Assembly (NCBI GenBank): GCA_902806565.1
Contig: CADCXA010000066.1
Location: 248,001 to 312,000, forward strand
Source of the DNA: Hypoxylon rubiginosum
Lineage: Eukaryota > Ascomycota > Sordariomycetes > Xylariales > Hypoxylaceae
Reading direction: 5' to 3'
Length of the DNA: 64,000 nt
The notes beneath the pieces were generated by a model. The model searched no databases. It was not told the origin of the DNA and was given only the letters and a program-made list of their open reading frames with translations. Positions 1-11,812 of the stretch are shown here, in pieces. Within the stretch, counting starts at the first letter, position 1. Each line of letters opens with the position of its first letter. The position numbers were made by a program, and so were the translations under genes.

Positions 1-1261
1 CCATGTTAGGAAGAACGTGCGTGTGGCTATAGTGTATGACTCTCTCTCTGCTCTGGAGCTTGGCTTCTTAGTACGTAAGAGATGTAGATAAGCATGTGAA
101 GACCAATAATCCCACCAAACGCCATTGTTCAGCTAGAGAAAAGCCTCCGATCAAAGACCAAACTCACCTATGTATGCTTAGCCTGCCGGGTAAGTCTAAG
201 CAATGTTTCGGCCTTCAAGATATACCCCCCACGGTCCCAACTATCAGGCAGAGCCAAGGAGTAGACGAAGCTTGTTTACTGTACCCGGCAGCCGGGAGCC
301 ATCTGAGTTTGGGCAATTGGCGAGGAGGCTTATCACGACTGAATCAGTCAACATAGATAGAAACTCGGATGGCGGATAGCGAAGGAAGTAATAGTAGTAG
401 TAGTGAGAAGTACCTCGCAGGACGATCTAGATCAAGCCTCAGCTCGAGACATGAATAGAATCAAGGACTAATCACATCATCCATCACCTCTTACCTACAG
501 CAAGATCAACAAGGCAGCACAAAGAAAAAGGAAAAAGAGACACGAACATTGGGCTTCGGGCTTCTTTGTTGTGATTACGCGGGCTAGGTAGTTGTAGACA
601 CATCCTCCCCTCTCTCTTCACCGACACCCTTCCTTTCGAGGCACGAAATGACCTGATTCGCCTTACTCATTCTCTCGCTCACTCACTCATCTATTTCATA
701 TTCTCTCACTTCCTTCTGCCCTCCTCTTATGGCCATGCGCGCCTGATATCGCTTGTCCGCAAACACGACCCCCCGTCTACACTCATCTCATCTCACTCAC
801 AGCTCGCTGCAGGCTGGCATTACCGTTACGACTTTACTTCTCCGTATCGTCCCCCCCTCCTCCTTCTTGAAGTCACAAAGAAGTCAGACTTGCTGCTAAA
901 GAGGCTCCAGCACGATCCAAGTTGATGTCTCGTAGCCGACCTTTTCAAATCCGGAAAAGCTTTAAAGGCTATTAAAAGGATAACGATTTCCTCGCTACTG
1001 AAGACATTCTCAAAACAATGAGGGCGGAAAAGGAAAAAGAAAAGAATGAAAATTGAAATATGCTGGCCGGATAGACAACAAGACATACGTGCTAGCCCGC
1101 ATATCACGATGATTCGCATGCTTTATCCAGTATTCCCTGGTCCTACAACGGTCGTGGGCCGCATTGAAATCTCCCAGATGAGTGAAAGCCACGCAAGGGT
1201 TAGGAACGAGCAAAGTGCCCGGCCTAGGTTTTGATTGACAAAAAAGTAGAGCTGAGTTGAA
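1..1261. other. 3' flank of rom2, no gene seen
   Basis: No credible coding region is seen on either strand. The stretch holds a short AGT trinucleotide run near 391-405 and a pyrimidine-rich zone at about 600-800. It lies downstream of the rom2 stop codon and may carry its 3' UTR. Confidence 0.5.
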
Positions 1262-4200
1262 TCATTGCATCTCCGACTTTCGGTTGTTCTTCCAAAAGTC
1301 AAGTGCAGCGACGACGTCACTGCCAGATTCATCTTCGTACGCGAACAGGATCTGCAAGGGATTAGTACTCAGTTCTCCTATAAGGTTGAAGATCGAGATG
1401 TAACATACCTCATGTGTACTACTGTGCAGCATCCGGATATTCTTGTGCGGAACAATATGAACCGCGCCACTTTCAATATTCCTAAGCTCGATGAAGTTCG
1501 GTTCGAATGCCAGAATCCACGGGTACGATAACGCAAAAGCCTGCGGCATTCCTTCCCAATCGATACGCCATTCTGGTCTCGCTCTCCAGCCGTTCCTATT
1601 GACAAAGAAAGAGAATTCGGTGTAGTTGAGAAGGAACTCCCCATTAAGGCGTTCTATATGGACCGGTTTCACACCCTCCTTTCTCGCAACGAAGTCGAGC
1701 GAAGTGTCGGCCTGGTCAAGTAGCGATTGCGTCTCAAGAGTCTCAAGCGAGACGACTTCGAAACCTCGAGCACACGCCACACAGAGCTTGCTCTTGAGGA
1801 AGTGCACAGACGACGACTCGGTGGGGATGTAGAATTCTTTGAATGCTTTCAGCTCGTCCTGTCCAGCATTGAACATCTTGCCGAACCCTTTTTGCTTCTT
1901 GCCCTTACTCATCGAATCGTTGGGTTCGTACACCTTGATCGTCGTCGAAAGCGCACTAGATTTGACGCAGCAGACGAGATGTCTACCTAGACAAATACCC
2001 GTCTTGAAGAAATTACAGTTGCTCTGAATCTTCTTAGGTCTCTTTGCGAGTGTTGGCTCATTCGGGTCTAAGGCCGAGAGTGAGTATGACAAGAGTGTCT
2101 TGTTCGACAGCACTAGTAGCAAGCCGTATTCTTCCAACACATCCACTTGGGTGACATGTTGGGCTTCGATGACACGCTTCGGCACCTGGTCCTTCACCTT
2201 ACGATCAGAAACGTAGATACCATGATCTGTACCATATATGAGTTTGCGACCGCCATCTGTAATGCAGTTAGCGCTGTGCGGCATCTAGGATAGCTTGTAA
2301 CCATACCGAAAGGTGTAACGGCGTTGACAAGATTCCCAGCTTGGAAGAAATTGGAAGAGAGGGTATTGACGTTAAAGAAATCAGCCCGTGATCGAAGGCG
2401 CTGCTGAGCTGTATCTATGAACTCGAGCCACTTTTTCCTGGCCGTCTGATTCGACGCGTATAACACCTGCTCGTAGTAGTTTTTACCTAGATGCCTGAAG
2501 GTTATCGGCCAGCCTTCCACACCTTTCTTGTCAGAATCTTTGCCGCGGAAAGGTAAATTCGACGATGCTCGCTTGACGCCCGATTGCGGGATGACTTCGT
2601 CCATTTCCTTGATAGAGAGTAGCTCTAGCGGTATAGGCTGAAAAACTCAAGTTAGCCATTAAATCTGGGCACGTGAAACTTATACCACAACTTACTCTCC
2701 TATACGCTTTTACTTCTTCTCCCTTGCCAGCTTGTTTTATCCGTACTAAAAGAACAGCGTGGTCGAACAAGAAGGCCGTGATATCAGTAGGATCCGCAGG
2801 TGACTTCTTGAACTGAGTCTTGAAAACAAGCTCACGCCCGTCCTCTGTCAATTTGAGGTCGACTCGATCGGCCGGGCGGAATTTCAGTTGCTCATGCAAC
2901 CGGCGTAGGTTGAAACGATTCTCAGCCTTGCCGGACTCAGCATTGACTCTGCTTAGCAAGTCGCGGATCATGACCAGGACTTTCGGAATATCCTCCCTGT
3001 CGGGATTGCCGTCTTCCGTGTATTTCAGTACGTTCTCTAGAAGTAGGGGATATCGTGCTAATCTTGTCGTCGGTTTGGTGAGATAACCGTTCAACTCCAG
3101 CTTTCTCGACTCTTTCCTCCTTTCGATCTCCTCGACGAACTTGGAAAAGTACGGGTTGCTTGACCGCTCATTTTCGAATTCGAACTTGGCCTCTAACTGT
3201 TTCGAACCATACAATATAAATGGCTCAAACTGGGGAGCAATCTCTAAGAAAATATCACCCACGTTCCTTACAACGGGGTTCTTTTGCTGCCTGTCTGTCA
3301 AAGCTTTGGCAAACCTAGAACTGACCGAATGGATGCTGGGGTGGTCGATGATATTGCTGAAGATATTCTGCACGACACGTTCCCTCCTCGCGGCGGGAAT
3401 AGGCGAGCCCTTCGACCGGAGCGGCAATATCCAGAAATCTCGGAGGTATTCGAGGTCCTTGACGAAGTCTCTCTCGGTGTAGCAAATTTCGCTAATAACT
3501 TCTTGCCTCTTCTTTTCCCTGTCGCCGACGCTTTCGGCAATCTCCTTAGGAACTGTGTTGATCCAGAGTTTCTGCTCGTCCGTCTGGTCCGCATCATCGT
3601 TCAGCGTAGCGTCCTGATCTTTCTTCAATCCCACCTGTGGCTTGAGGTTCAGTCGCGACACCTGTTCCAATCTTCGAGGGCACGCGATGGAGTAGCAGAG
3701 CTGGTCCCTTGTACATGTCGGCGAGTAGCATTCGGAGAGCAAGACGAATACACCATTCACAGGATGCTTCTCTTCCGGTTCGTCCATGAGCGTCTCCCTG
3801 AACTGATACATTTCTGCCGTAGAGTCTCGTAATCGGTGTTCGTAGGTGACATCGTGAAAGAACTTCTGCGCATCTAGAGCTCGACCTAAGAGCAAAGCTA
3901 AGTTCCTGTCCGTAGTCCTAATAATGTATGATAGCACATCAACGGCTTCGGAACCGCTAAAAGCATTCTTGTACGTCAACTCGTTCTTCGTCCGCTCTCC
4001 CGTGATTATTTTTTGCCGGAAGCATTCAGCAACCCTCGAGAGAAGCGCAGGGTAAACCAAGGGCGGTCGGATCTTGGCAGTAGGAGGTCGTTCGCCCTCA
4101 ATCGATCTCGACGATATCGACGGTCGGTGCACCAGCTGCTGTCGGGCCTGCTCGGAGGTTTCAGGAACAATGGTACTAGCCATAGACATAGTACGACTAT

Positions 4201-5125
4201 GATCACCGGCCACAGTCGACGAAGCCATGCTCATCGTCCTCGTCGCAGTTCCTGGCGCAGCAGGGTACCCGTTTGCACTAGGGAATCCACCTGAATTGCC
4301 GTTCATCGTGGGAGTCTCGCTCGAGGGAGCTCTCGTGCGGTTGGGGATCACTCGGCCACTCATCATCTGGTGTGCGTCGCGGTCTGGGGGGTAGCCGGTC
4401 ATAGACATTGATCTATCGTCGTGGCGATCGGGCACTATTCGACCTTGCGCCGTTGTCCTCGAGGACATGGCATTGTTCGGGGACTGCCTAAAGTTATTCT
4501 GAGGTTGTTGATACGAGCCGGGCGGCGGCTGATATACGGGCTGCCGTGGTACACTCGCGAGAGACTGAGAGCGATAAGGATCGTCACGCATAGAAGGAGC
4601 AGAACCGGGAGCAGAACCGGGCCCGCCTTGATAAAATCTTGGGACTGGGTTTCGCGGGGGGTATCCCGACTGAGGCGGTCCTCTCGAATCGAATCGGGGA
4701 GGTCCTTGGGGAGGTCCTTGTGGCGGGGGGCCAGGATACGGCCTCTGATTCGGACCAGGAGGCGGCGCCCTCCCATACTGCCCTTGACTCTGAGGGGGGT
4801 AGCCTCCAGAGGGATTCCGCTGACTCTGATAGTAACCATTGGCCATACTCGTATCCATAGTTCGAGTTCGCGGCGCTACGCTTTCGTCGTAGCCTCCTGT
4901 CCGCTGGGGCCGCGGAGGGGGTCGGCGCTGCATGTCGGGTTGGTTGCTAGACATGGACGACATGGTCTGTGTCCTTCCGTCTTGCGGCTGCATAGGCGGC
5001 GAAGAAGTCGAGGTCCCAGTTCGGCCTGGAGGAGGGTGAGAACCGAAAATGTTGGAGAAGGCGGCATCTCGCTGGTTGCCGGACGACGAACCGTATCGGC
5101 GTTGGTCGTACTGGTAATCGGCCAT
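1262..5125 (-). CDS. rom2: Rho1 guanine nucleotide exchange factor (Rom2 type)
   Basis: Activates Rho1 in the cell-wall integrity pathway at the plasma membrane, by family knowledge. Four coding exons: 5125-2696, 2637-2307, 2256-1409 and 1351-1262, giving 1232 residues. Introns are 58, 50 and 57 bp; the second joins ...VTPF to DGGRKLIYGTD, a typical start of a CNH domain, and the third has a TACTAAT branch point. Domain order: about 340 residues rich in Pro, Gln and Ser; a DEP domain near 350-440; a DH (RhoGEF) domain near 535-725 with the YLTKPTTRLARYPLLLENVL helix; a PH domain near 760-880; and a C-terminal CNH domain from about 920. Length and order match fungal Rom2/Rgf1. The start is the first ATG of the long frame. 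A 211-bp 5' UTR intron (5136-5346) is likely. Identity is secure; only exact intron edges are inferred. Confidence 0.95.
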
Positions 5126-5135
5126 TCTCGCGGTC

Positions 5136-5346
5136 CTAAAGAAGAAGAGGTTACGTGGTCAGCAGAGCAAATACGCCGGCCCAAGTCTTATAAGCGATTA
5201 AAAAATTGTCGAATGGCATGGCTGTGCCGTCAAGGTTGCACAAAAACATCACACCCGCATACCCACACACGCACACGCACACACACGCAAGTGCATCTTC
5301 GTATCAATATGACAGGATCCAGGGGGTGCGACGGAAGGTAACTTAC
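5136..5346 (-). other. Putative 5' UTR intron of rom2 with an AC/GT-rich run
   Basis: On the minus strand a GTAAGTTACC donor at 5346 and a CTTCTTTAG acceptor at 5136 lie just upstream of the rom2 ATG at 5125. The intron contains an imperfect CA/CG dinucleotide run at about 5251-5290. This is inferred from splice signals only. Confidence 0.55.
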
Positions 5347-6880
5347 TCTTTGCAATAGCCTAGGCGGCCGGGGACCTAGACAGAGACCGGCGTCGACCGC
5401 AGATGAAAATGAAGAGGTGGTTGCCGACACTGACGACGGACTCACCGCCGTGGTGGACGGCCGAGAGATGTTGCGAGCGATATCCTGCTCCCGATTTCTT
5501 GTCTTTGGTGTTCCCCCCCAGGTTTTTTTTTCTTCTCCTCCCCTTTCCTCGCCTTAATCGTCAGGCCTCGGGCGGGATTAATAATTGATTGCAAGTCGCC
5601 AATGATTCGAGATGACAAGTAATTCAGCAGGAAGTAATGATAGCGACGTCGGCATCGAATCGAATGAGGGCGGGTTGAAGGATAGGAAGGGAGAGGTCGG
5701 GTATGGGTATGGAAGACTTGATGGGCGCTGTACGGAATAATACAATGTACGGTAATCTGCACTGCACAGTTCTCTGCCGTCTGATTGATACCAAGCAGCC
5801 AAGGACCAAGGACCAAGGATTAGAAGAGTACATCGACTGGGCCAGTCTGCTAAGGTCCAAGGTCCACGGGTTACAGGGAGATCTCATTGGCGTCCCCGGC
5901 TTTGGTCTTGCCTGTAGGTGCCTGTAAGTGCCTATAAGTGGACACTAGCAAGTTCGGGTCATTATCGGGTTCGGAATCCCTACATAGGTAAAAGGAGACA
6001 TGGAACTAATGAATACATGTATGTATTCTCTTACTCCAATTTTAGGTATGATTATATGGAACTATGCTAAGGAGGTACTTTCTATTTCTAATAGTATCAC
6101 CTGTCACTTACCAACGTTTTCGTGGTCGCAAGTGCAATGGGCAGTTAGTGATACTTGGAAGAAAGAAAAGGAGAAAAAAAACTTTAGTTGAAGAATTAAT
6201 CCCTTCTCGGCATTAGCGGAAAGCGAATCTACGCTCGGGTACGGATATCAAGACGGATATCAACTCAATGCATCCCATGTGTTAGTGACATACTGGAGAT
6301 GACGACTTTAATATTTACTGTCACGAATATACACCACGAATATACAACGCTATGTCTCTCTTTGCGAGTTTCAAAATTATTTGCAGTCGAAGGAATACAA
6401 CAGCTTCTTCGTCAGATCCTTCAAAATACGATTCAATTGTTCTAATTTTATAGATTCCAGAGTCAGTCCATGTACGTATGAAGACTTATGTTGCGATTGT
6501 TACGCAGATATTGAAATTCAAAAACAAGAATAGCTCATAGCTTACAGCTCACAAGCTTCGTAACTCAATGCATAACTCAAATGATGATGCAGTTCAGATA
6601 ACAATATGTGGGGGTTTTGAGACGAAGGAATAGGCATTATTGGCTTAACGAAATATGCCAATGCATTATATAATCATTCTGGTCACGTGTTGTCCTGTAT
6701 GGTTATTCGCGATGCAAGGCAGCTAAGCTTAGTTTCCATAACGCTTTCGCAACGCTCCATACTCGATCTCTTGCTCGACAGGCTCGACGACAAACCCCCA
6801 TTTTACTTACCGGGAGCGCCAGTCTTTCTCCTTCTTCTCTAACCTCACTCAGAGATCACCATACAAGAACCATATCCGCA
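5347..6880. promoter_or_regulatory. Divergent intergenic region rom2 / vma11
   Basis: About 1.5 kb separates the two divergently transcribed genes and must hold both promoters. A threefold CCAAGGA repeat occurs at about 5799-5818. The section 5990-6680 is AT-rich. No credible ORF or RNA gene is seen. Confidence 0.5.
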
Positions 6881-7709
6881 ATGGCCGACGAATCGTTGAT
6901 CGCGCCCAAGTTCGCTCCCTTTATCGGCATGGTAAGCTCCCCCGGGAAGAGACCTCCAAGTTCTCAAACCACAAACTGACGCTGCTCTCAATTATAGGCC
7001 GGTATTGCGGCTGCCATGATCTTTGGCAGTACGTAGCATTCCCTTTCGATCACCCCGAACTACATACTCTACAAACATTTCGTACTAAGATGGAAACTCA
7101 ACTATAGGCATCGGCGCAGCGTACGGAACGGCGAAGTCGGGAATCGGTATTGCAGGCGTGGGCACCTTCAGACCGGACCTGATCATGAAGGTTCGTTATT
7201 TCCCAGGCTATATACATACCCAACAACGTTTTCTAATCCGGCGAAATCGTTACAGTGCTTGATTCCCGTCGTCATGTCCGGAATTATCGCCGTCTACTCC
7301 CTCGTCATCGCCGTCCTGATTGCTGAGGATATGGCACCACCCTCGCAACAAAGCTACAGTTTATTTAGGTGCGTCCTGTCGTTTTACCATCGAATAATAA
7401 GATTGGAAGCATGGAACATGGGAGCTAACATCCGTGGAATAGCGGCTTCTTGCACCTAGGATGCGGAATCGCAGTCGGAATGACGGGTCTTGCAGCCGGA
7501 TACTGTATCGGCGTCGTTGGCGACATGGGTGTTCGCGCATACATGGAACAGTCGAGAGTATTCGTTGGCATGGTCCTAATCCTCATTTTCGGAGAAGTTC
7601 TCGGACTTTATGGGTAAGTCCCCTAGGTCCCGTATACTAATGGATATGACTGCTAATTGCATCTAGTCTCATCGTTGCCCTTATCCTCAACACCAAGAGC
7701 AGAGGCTAA
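6881..7709 (+). CDS. vma11: V-type ATPase proteolipid subunit c'
   Basis: Part of the membrane rotor (Vo) that pumps protons into the vacuole. Six exons: 6881-6931, 6998-7028, 7108-7190, 7256-7368, 7443-7613 and 7667-7709, encoding 163 residues. Four hydrophobic helices are visible. The essential proton-carrying glutamate is E144, in [13 protein letters not shown] of the last helix. Segments such as [31 protein letters not shown] and the C-terminal LILNTKSRG resemble fungus-specific c' (Vma11) rather than c (Vma3), which has APFFG, GVRG and QQPRLF features. Five introns in about 0.5 kb of coding sequence is intron-rich even for this window. The c' versus c assignment is by motif resemblance and is fairly sure. 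Confidence 0.93.
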
Positions 7710-8383
7710 GCTACTCAAACTCGAATGGTCACCTCATTCACAATTATCACCTGATCTTCTTATGAAAGGGCATAAAACAAAAGCCAGCCTATAAGGGGCA
7801 AAGTGTAATCAATAGCTGCATGGTCGATGGCGTTTTTGTGGGTATGTAGAACTACGGATGGCTAATAGAACCATTGATGCTCGGCAGGTCAAGATTTGGT
7901 CGGTTTGACTTGGTCTTATAGTAGGGGACAGGACAACTCGAAATATCAAAATTTTGATGTCATCGTCATATTACCATTACAGACAGGTTAACATCGAAAT
8001 TGTGTTGAATTGTTACTAAATAGGAGCTGGCTAGCTATGGTAGCCTAAAGGAATGGTAAATAAAAATAAAAGGGGTGTCCCTATCCGGCATATCTCGTGA
8101 CCTTCATCCATTCATCTATATGAACACCTCACGTGTTGGAACCCAGAGTCAGAAGTGGAATATGTCACCTGAACCAGTCTAGCTGCCCGATTGACGCCAA
8201 AATAGCGCCGCCCAAATGCGAATGATGATGAGTAATAGGAAATGAAGCGATTCATAAAAGGAGTGGATGCCATCGGTCATGATCTCTCAGGTCACCTCCA
8301 GCCGAAGTGGACCGGGCAAATTCGAGGATGCTGTTTCATAAATAAAGGGGCTGACGCGGGTCAGGTATTGACCAATAGTCAAG
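7710..8383. other. Convergent 3' intergenic region
   Basis: Lies between the 3' ends of vma11 (+) and the unknown gene at 8384-9384 (-). AT-rich in part, with no coding frame supported. It probably holds both 3' UTRs. Confidence 0.5.
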
Positions 8384-9384
8384 TTATCGGCCAAAGCGTC
8401 GAGCAAACCTCCCACGGTTATCGATGTTGCTGATGTTACTACTGAAGGCGTTCCAACTGCGGTCTCGTTCGTCCCAGTCCTTGGATTGGCCTGTTCGTTT
8501 CGGCTTATCGTCAGCACATGGCATTCAAATACCAAATTGGCCGAACAGCTCTCAGGCTATTAAGGGGCTCCATAGTACGCCATTTACGCACAGAGGCAGC
8601 GCATCATGGAAGAGGCGATAAAAGATAAAAGGAGAAACTCACCCAGAAACCAATCCCACCGTCTCTCCTCGCGGATCAGGACATCCTCGCCATTCTGCCT
8701 AGCCAGCCTCTCCTGCCTTGCCCTCGCAGCCGCCTCCTCGCCAACCAGGTACGGGTCTTCCAGAGGTCGGATCTTACCTGCGTCCTCCGCCTCGGCGGCA
8801 GCGGCAGCAGCAGCAGCGTTGATGCGATCCACCGCAGAGCGCAGGGCGTTCTCGACGCCCGACCAGCCCTGTCTTCCCCCGGTGGCCGCAGACACGCGGC
8901 GGTGGGCCACTCTCTGGTAGTGGCGCGCGGTCGGGTTGCTGTTCATGGAGGACCACGTGGGGATCGAGAAGTGGTGGAGGTGCGGCACGTCGTGGCGGCG
9001 GCGCGGCGAGGGTATGCGCGGCAGGCCCGCACCCGGCGCAAACGTCGAGGTCATCGGCGTCGGCGTCGGCGCGGACGAGACGTTGAGCATGGAGGGCGAT
9101 GCCGCGTAGCGTGGCGGTGAGGCCAGCGACGAGCCTCGCGGCTCCGGGGGCGTGTATTCGGGCACGCTCTCGTTCGTTAGCAGCATCGAGTGGTACGATG
9201 GCGCCTCGGAGACTAGAATAAGTCCCTCAGTTAGTACTACTGCCCACCGTGCCCCTAGGATTGGTGAAGCAGGTGCCATACTATAAGATGGAGCGACCGA
9301 GCGGATAGAGGCCGTCTCGAAATCCTCGGCGCTCAAACGGTCCAGACGGGGCAAGCCGTTTTGGATAGCTGTTTCGGTAGCCAT
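8384..9384 (-). CDS. Conserved-looking fungal protein of unknown function
   Basis: Three exons: 9384-9282, 9212-8643 and 8490-8384, encoding 259 residues. The 69-bp first intron is in frame, so an unspliced reading hides it. The 152-bp second intron joins WDWFLG to QSKDWDERDRSWNAF. The start is the first ATG. The middle is low in complexity: PSY repeats near 33-43, Pro/Ser-rich stretches, and an alanine run encoded by GCT/GCN codons near 8795-8820. The C-terminal third is charged and helical, with many Glu, Arg and Trp residues, and ends RRFGR. No signal peptide or membrane span is seen. I do not recognise the family. The aromatic, charged C-terminus looks like the conserved part. Nothing in the neighbours suggests a function. 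Confidence 0.75.
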
Positions 9385-11718
9385 CGTGTTGATGTTAAGT
9401 GGGAAGTGTAAATCTTTCGAACCAAATACGGTGAGGTAGGTAGTGTTAGGGAGGAAGATTTGGTGAGAAGACTTTGCGCATCTAGTCCAACAGCTCCCTT
9501 ATCATTCAAAGCCCGTCGCGCACAGAAGGAGGGCGGCGGTAAGGTGGTTGGAAAGAAAGTAGATCAGTACGTCGTAATCATGTAGTCAAGCACGACGACA
9601 GATCAGCACTAGATAACTTGGCCCAAGGAGGCGCCTGAGCTGCCAAGGTAGGTCTGGAGTGGTAGCCCTACTCAGAAGAGCGCATGTAAGTAGGGTTCAC
9701 AACGGACGAGACGCTAGTCACGATGAAGAGGCGAGCACACCACTACTTCAACACATAGGCACACCTCCAGGTTATAGGCTAGATAAACCTTGAAGAGAGG
9801 TAGTGTGTGGTGCACTATGTAGGGCACACGTGAGGGTTGCAGAAGAGGGCTGCTAGGATAGGGAAGGTCTGGGAGGACAAGAACGGGAACGAGGAGCGAA
9901 AGGGAGGGAACACGATGAACACCATACATCCCACCCTGCTACCACCCACGATGGCGGATGGGGGGGTTACATATGTATATGTATGCACAAGTTCTCTATA
10001 GGTACTTGGTAGACTGGTCCGGTCTTATTGGCCTCGGTGTTCTCTGCTGCCGTGCTACCTTCTCTCCAGGTTCGACCTGCGACCTGCGACCTGCGTCACG
10101 ATAGCCAGCCGTGGGACCCGTGAGAGCCCTGGCCGTGGTCTTTCGTAACACAGGTTCGACTACTGCAACAGTTTGTGCATAGGAGGAGTATTTCCATCTT
10201 GAACTCTGGAGAATGTCTACATCTTTGCCGATACCCGATTAGTAGTTGGTTAGGTACATGTGTGGTGAGGGGGAGCAGATGGAGATGGAGGTGGAGGTGG
10301 AGGTGGGTTGGGGACAAAGACGAAAAGAGGAACAGAATGATAAATTCGTACCTAATACATTACGACAACTCAGCTACTCCACTATACTTTGTTTAAACGG
10401 AGATCCGTCCGTCTTCAAACCCACTACTACCAGTGTATAAACTACGATTGGATAAAATGGATAAAAGGTATCGTATTGTGACTTGGCCTGGAGAGCCCTA
10501 CTATAGTACTAATCGGGGTTGTGTTACAGCGAATGGGCTGATGGATAGGTACCGCAGAAGCTGACTTGCTGTGAAGAGACCCCTGAGTTTGAATATCCGT
10601 ACTTGAATGTACCGACGTATTAAATGCCTCGCTGCTTTAACCACACAGCTTTTCTTTCCTTTTTCTCTGCTGCTTATAATGTATGTTACCTGATGGTTAC
10701 GTCGTAACAAATCAATGAGTTGGTAGGAACGGGCCTTTGACCAAGCATACCCAGCAGGTCGTGTCGATGCGGCTCTTCAACACTTACAGAGTATGATACA
10801 CAACTCTTGATATTGAATTAGAGGTTCCTTGAAACGGAAGTGTCGTGGCCGAGTATCACATCTTGCCTACGAAGCGACGCACACGACATCTTACCTGTCA
10901 CATATTTACGCCCAGCCACAGTTGCTGCCCTTTAGGTTCCGGTTTGGTTCCGGTCTAGTGCCGGCCGTCATCGCATTACTATCTGCGTGCTGACCCCCGG
11001 CGCCGGTACCGTCGGAAGGACACGCCAACGACGCCGGTTGGTTACCACACCGGTGACTAGTGACATTACCTGAGGCCCTGATGCTCCTTGGGGATGTGAT
11101 ATGTTAGCGTTCGCTCGAGACAAATTCTGCTGACTCCCAACTGTATGTAGTTGCCACGTGGAACTGCACAAGGCGCCGGGGATGAGGAAGCCCTTTACAG
11201 CACCATGCCGTCAGCTTATCGCGCAAATCCTCTAAGCTATCAGCCCTTCTCTCCGAGAGCAGCTTCGTGCGCCGTTAGGAGCAATATCGTCTAGTTGGTG
11301 GGCTGTCTATTAGTAATGGCAGCGACTATAGTCCACCGTCAGGTTATGATTAGAACGGGTCTCCCTACTTCGTTCAGACGCAATTGACAGAGTATGGGAG
11401 GCTGAAGTATGACTTCCTAAAGAAAAGTGAAGTTAGTCGAAGTTGGGTGAGGATAGTGTAAATGTTTGGAGGTCATGAATATTACAGAGAAGTGGCTTGT
11501 ATAAACTCGGGTCCTCCGCAGCACTTAGTTTTACTCATGCTCAAGACTTGAGTATAGGTGCAAGACTTATGTACCTGTTAAATTTGAGTAACCTCTTTAA
11601 GGATTGAGGTCTAAGTCCATCCTTCAATGCGAGTCCGCTTGTCTAGATCTCTTAACCTAATCGTTAGACGCTAAAAGACTTGAATCTAACAGGAATATGA
11701 ACAAAAATGAAAAAGTAA
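9385..11718. other. Gene-poor stretch with short tandem repeats
   Basis: No supported gene in about 2.3 kb. It contains three tandem copies of the 7-mer GACCTGC at 10074-10094 and a GGAGGT-like purine repeat at about 10281-10307. Short open frames here have no recognisable composition or partners. The left edge should include the promoter of the minus-strand gene ending at 9384. Confidence 0.5.
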
Positions 11719-11775
11719 TGCGGTGAGTGCGGATCGAACGCACGACCTTCAGATGTCATGAGACTTGAAGTTTGA

Positions 11776-11807
<32 letters not shown>

Positions 11808-11812
11808 CCCGC
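11719..11812 (-). tRNA. tRNA-Phe(GAA) with a 21-nt intron
   Basis: Read on the minus strand the gene folds into a cloverleaf: acceptor strand GCGGGGA, D arm GCUC...GAGC, anticodon stem UCAGA/UCUGA, anticodon GAA, and T arm GUGCG-UUCGAUC-CGCAC. The 3' strand is UCACCGC with discriminator A at 11719. The intron (11755-11775) lies one base after the anticodon, the standard place for nuclear tRNA introns. The acceptor stem has one G-A mismatch (position 5 with 68). The rest matches fungal tRNA-Phe closely. Confidence 0.95.

Noticed and set aside
5251..5290. AC/GT-rich run as telomere-like or recombination element
   Set aside because: Short imperfect dinucleotide run inside a likely 5' UTR intron; nothing more is needed to explain it.
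4421..5341. 306-codon plus-strand open frame
   Set aside because: Antisense shadow of the Pro/Gln/Ser-rich N-terminus of rom2; Arg/Ser-rich composition with no motif.
10235..10255. Possible second 5S rRNA fragment (GATTAGTAGTTGG)
   Set aside because: Only about 20 bases resemble the 5S internal region; neither helix I nor the 5' half is present.
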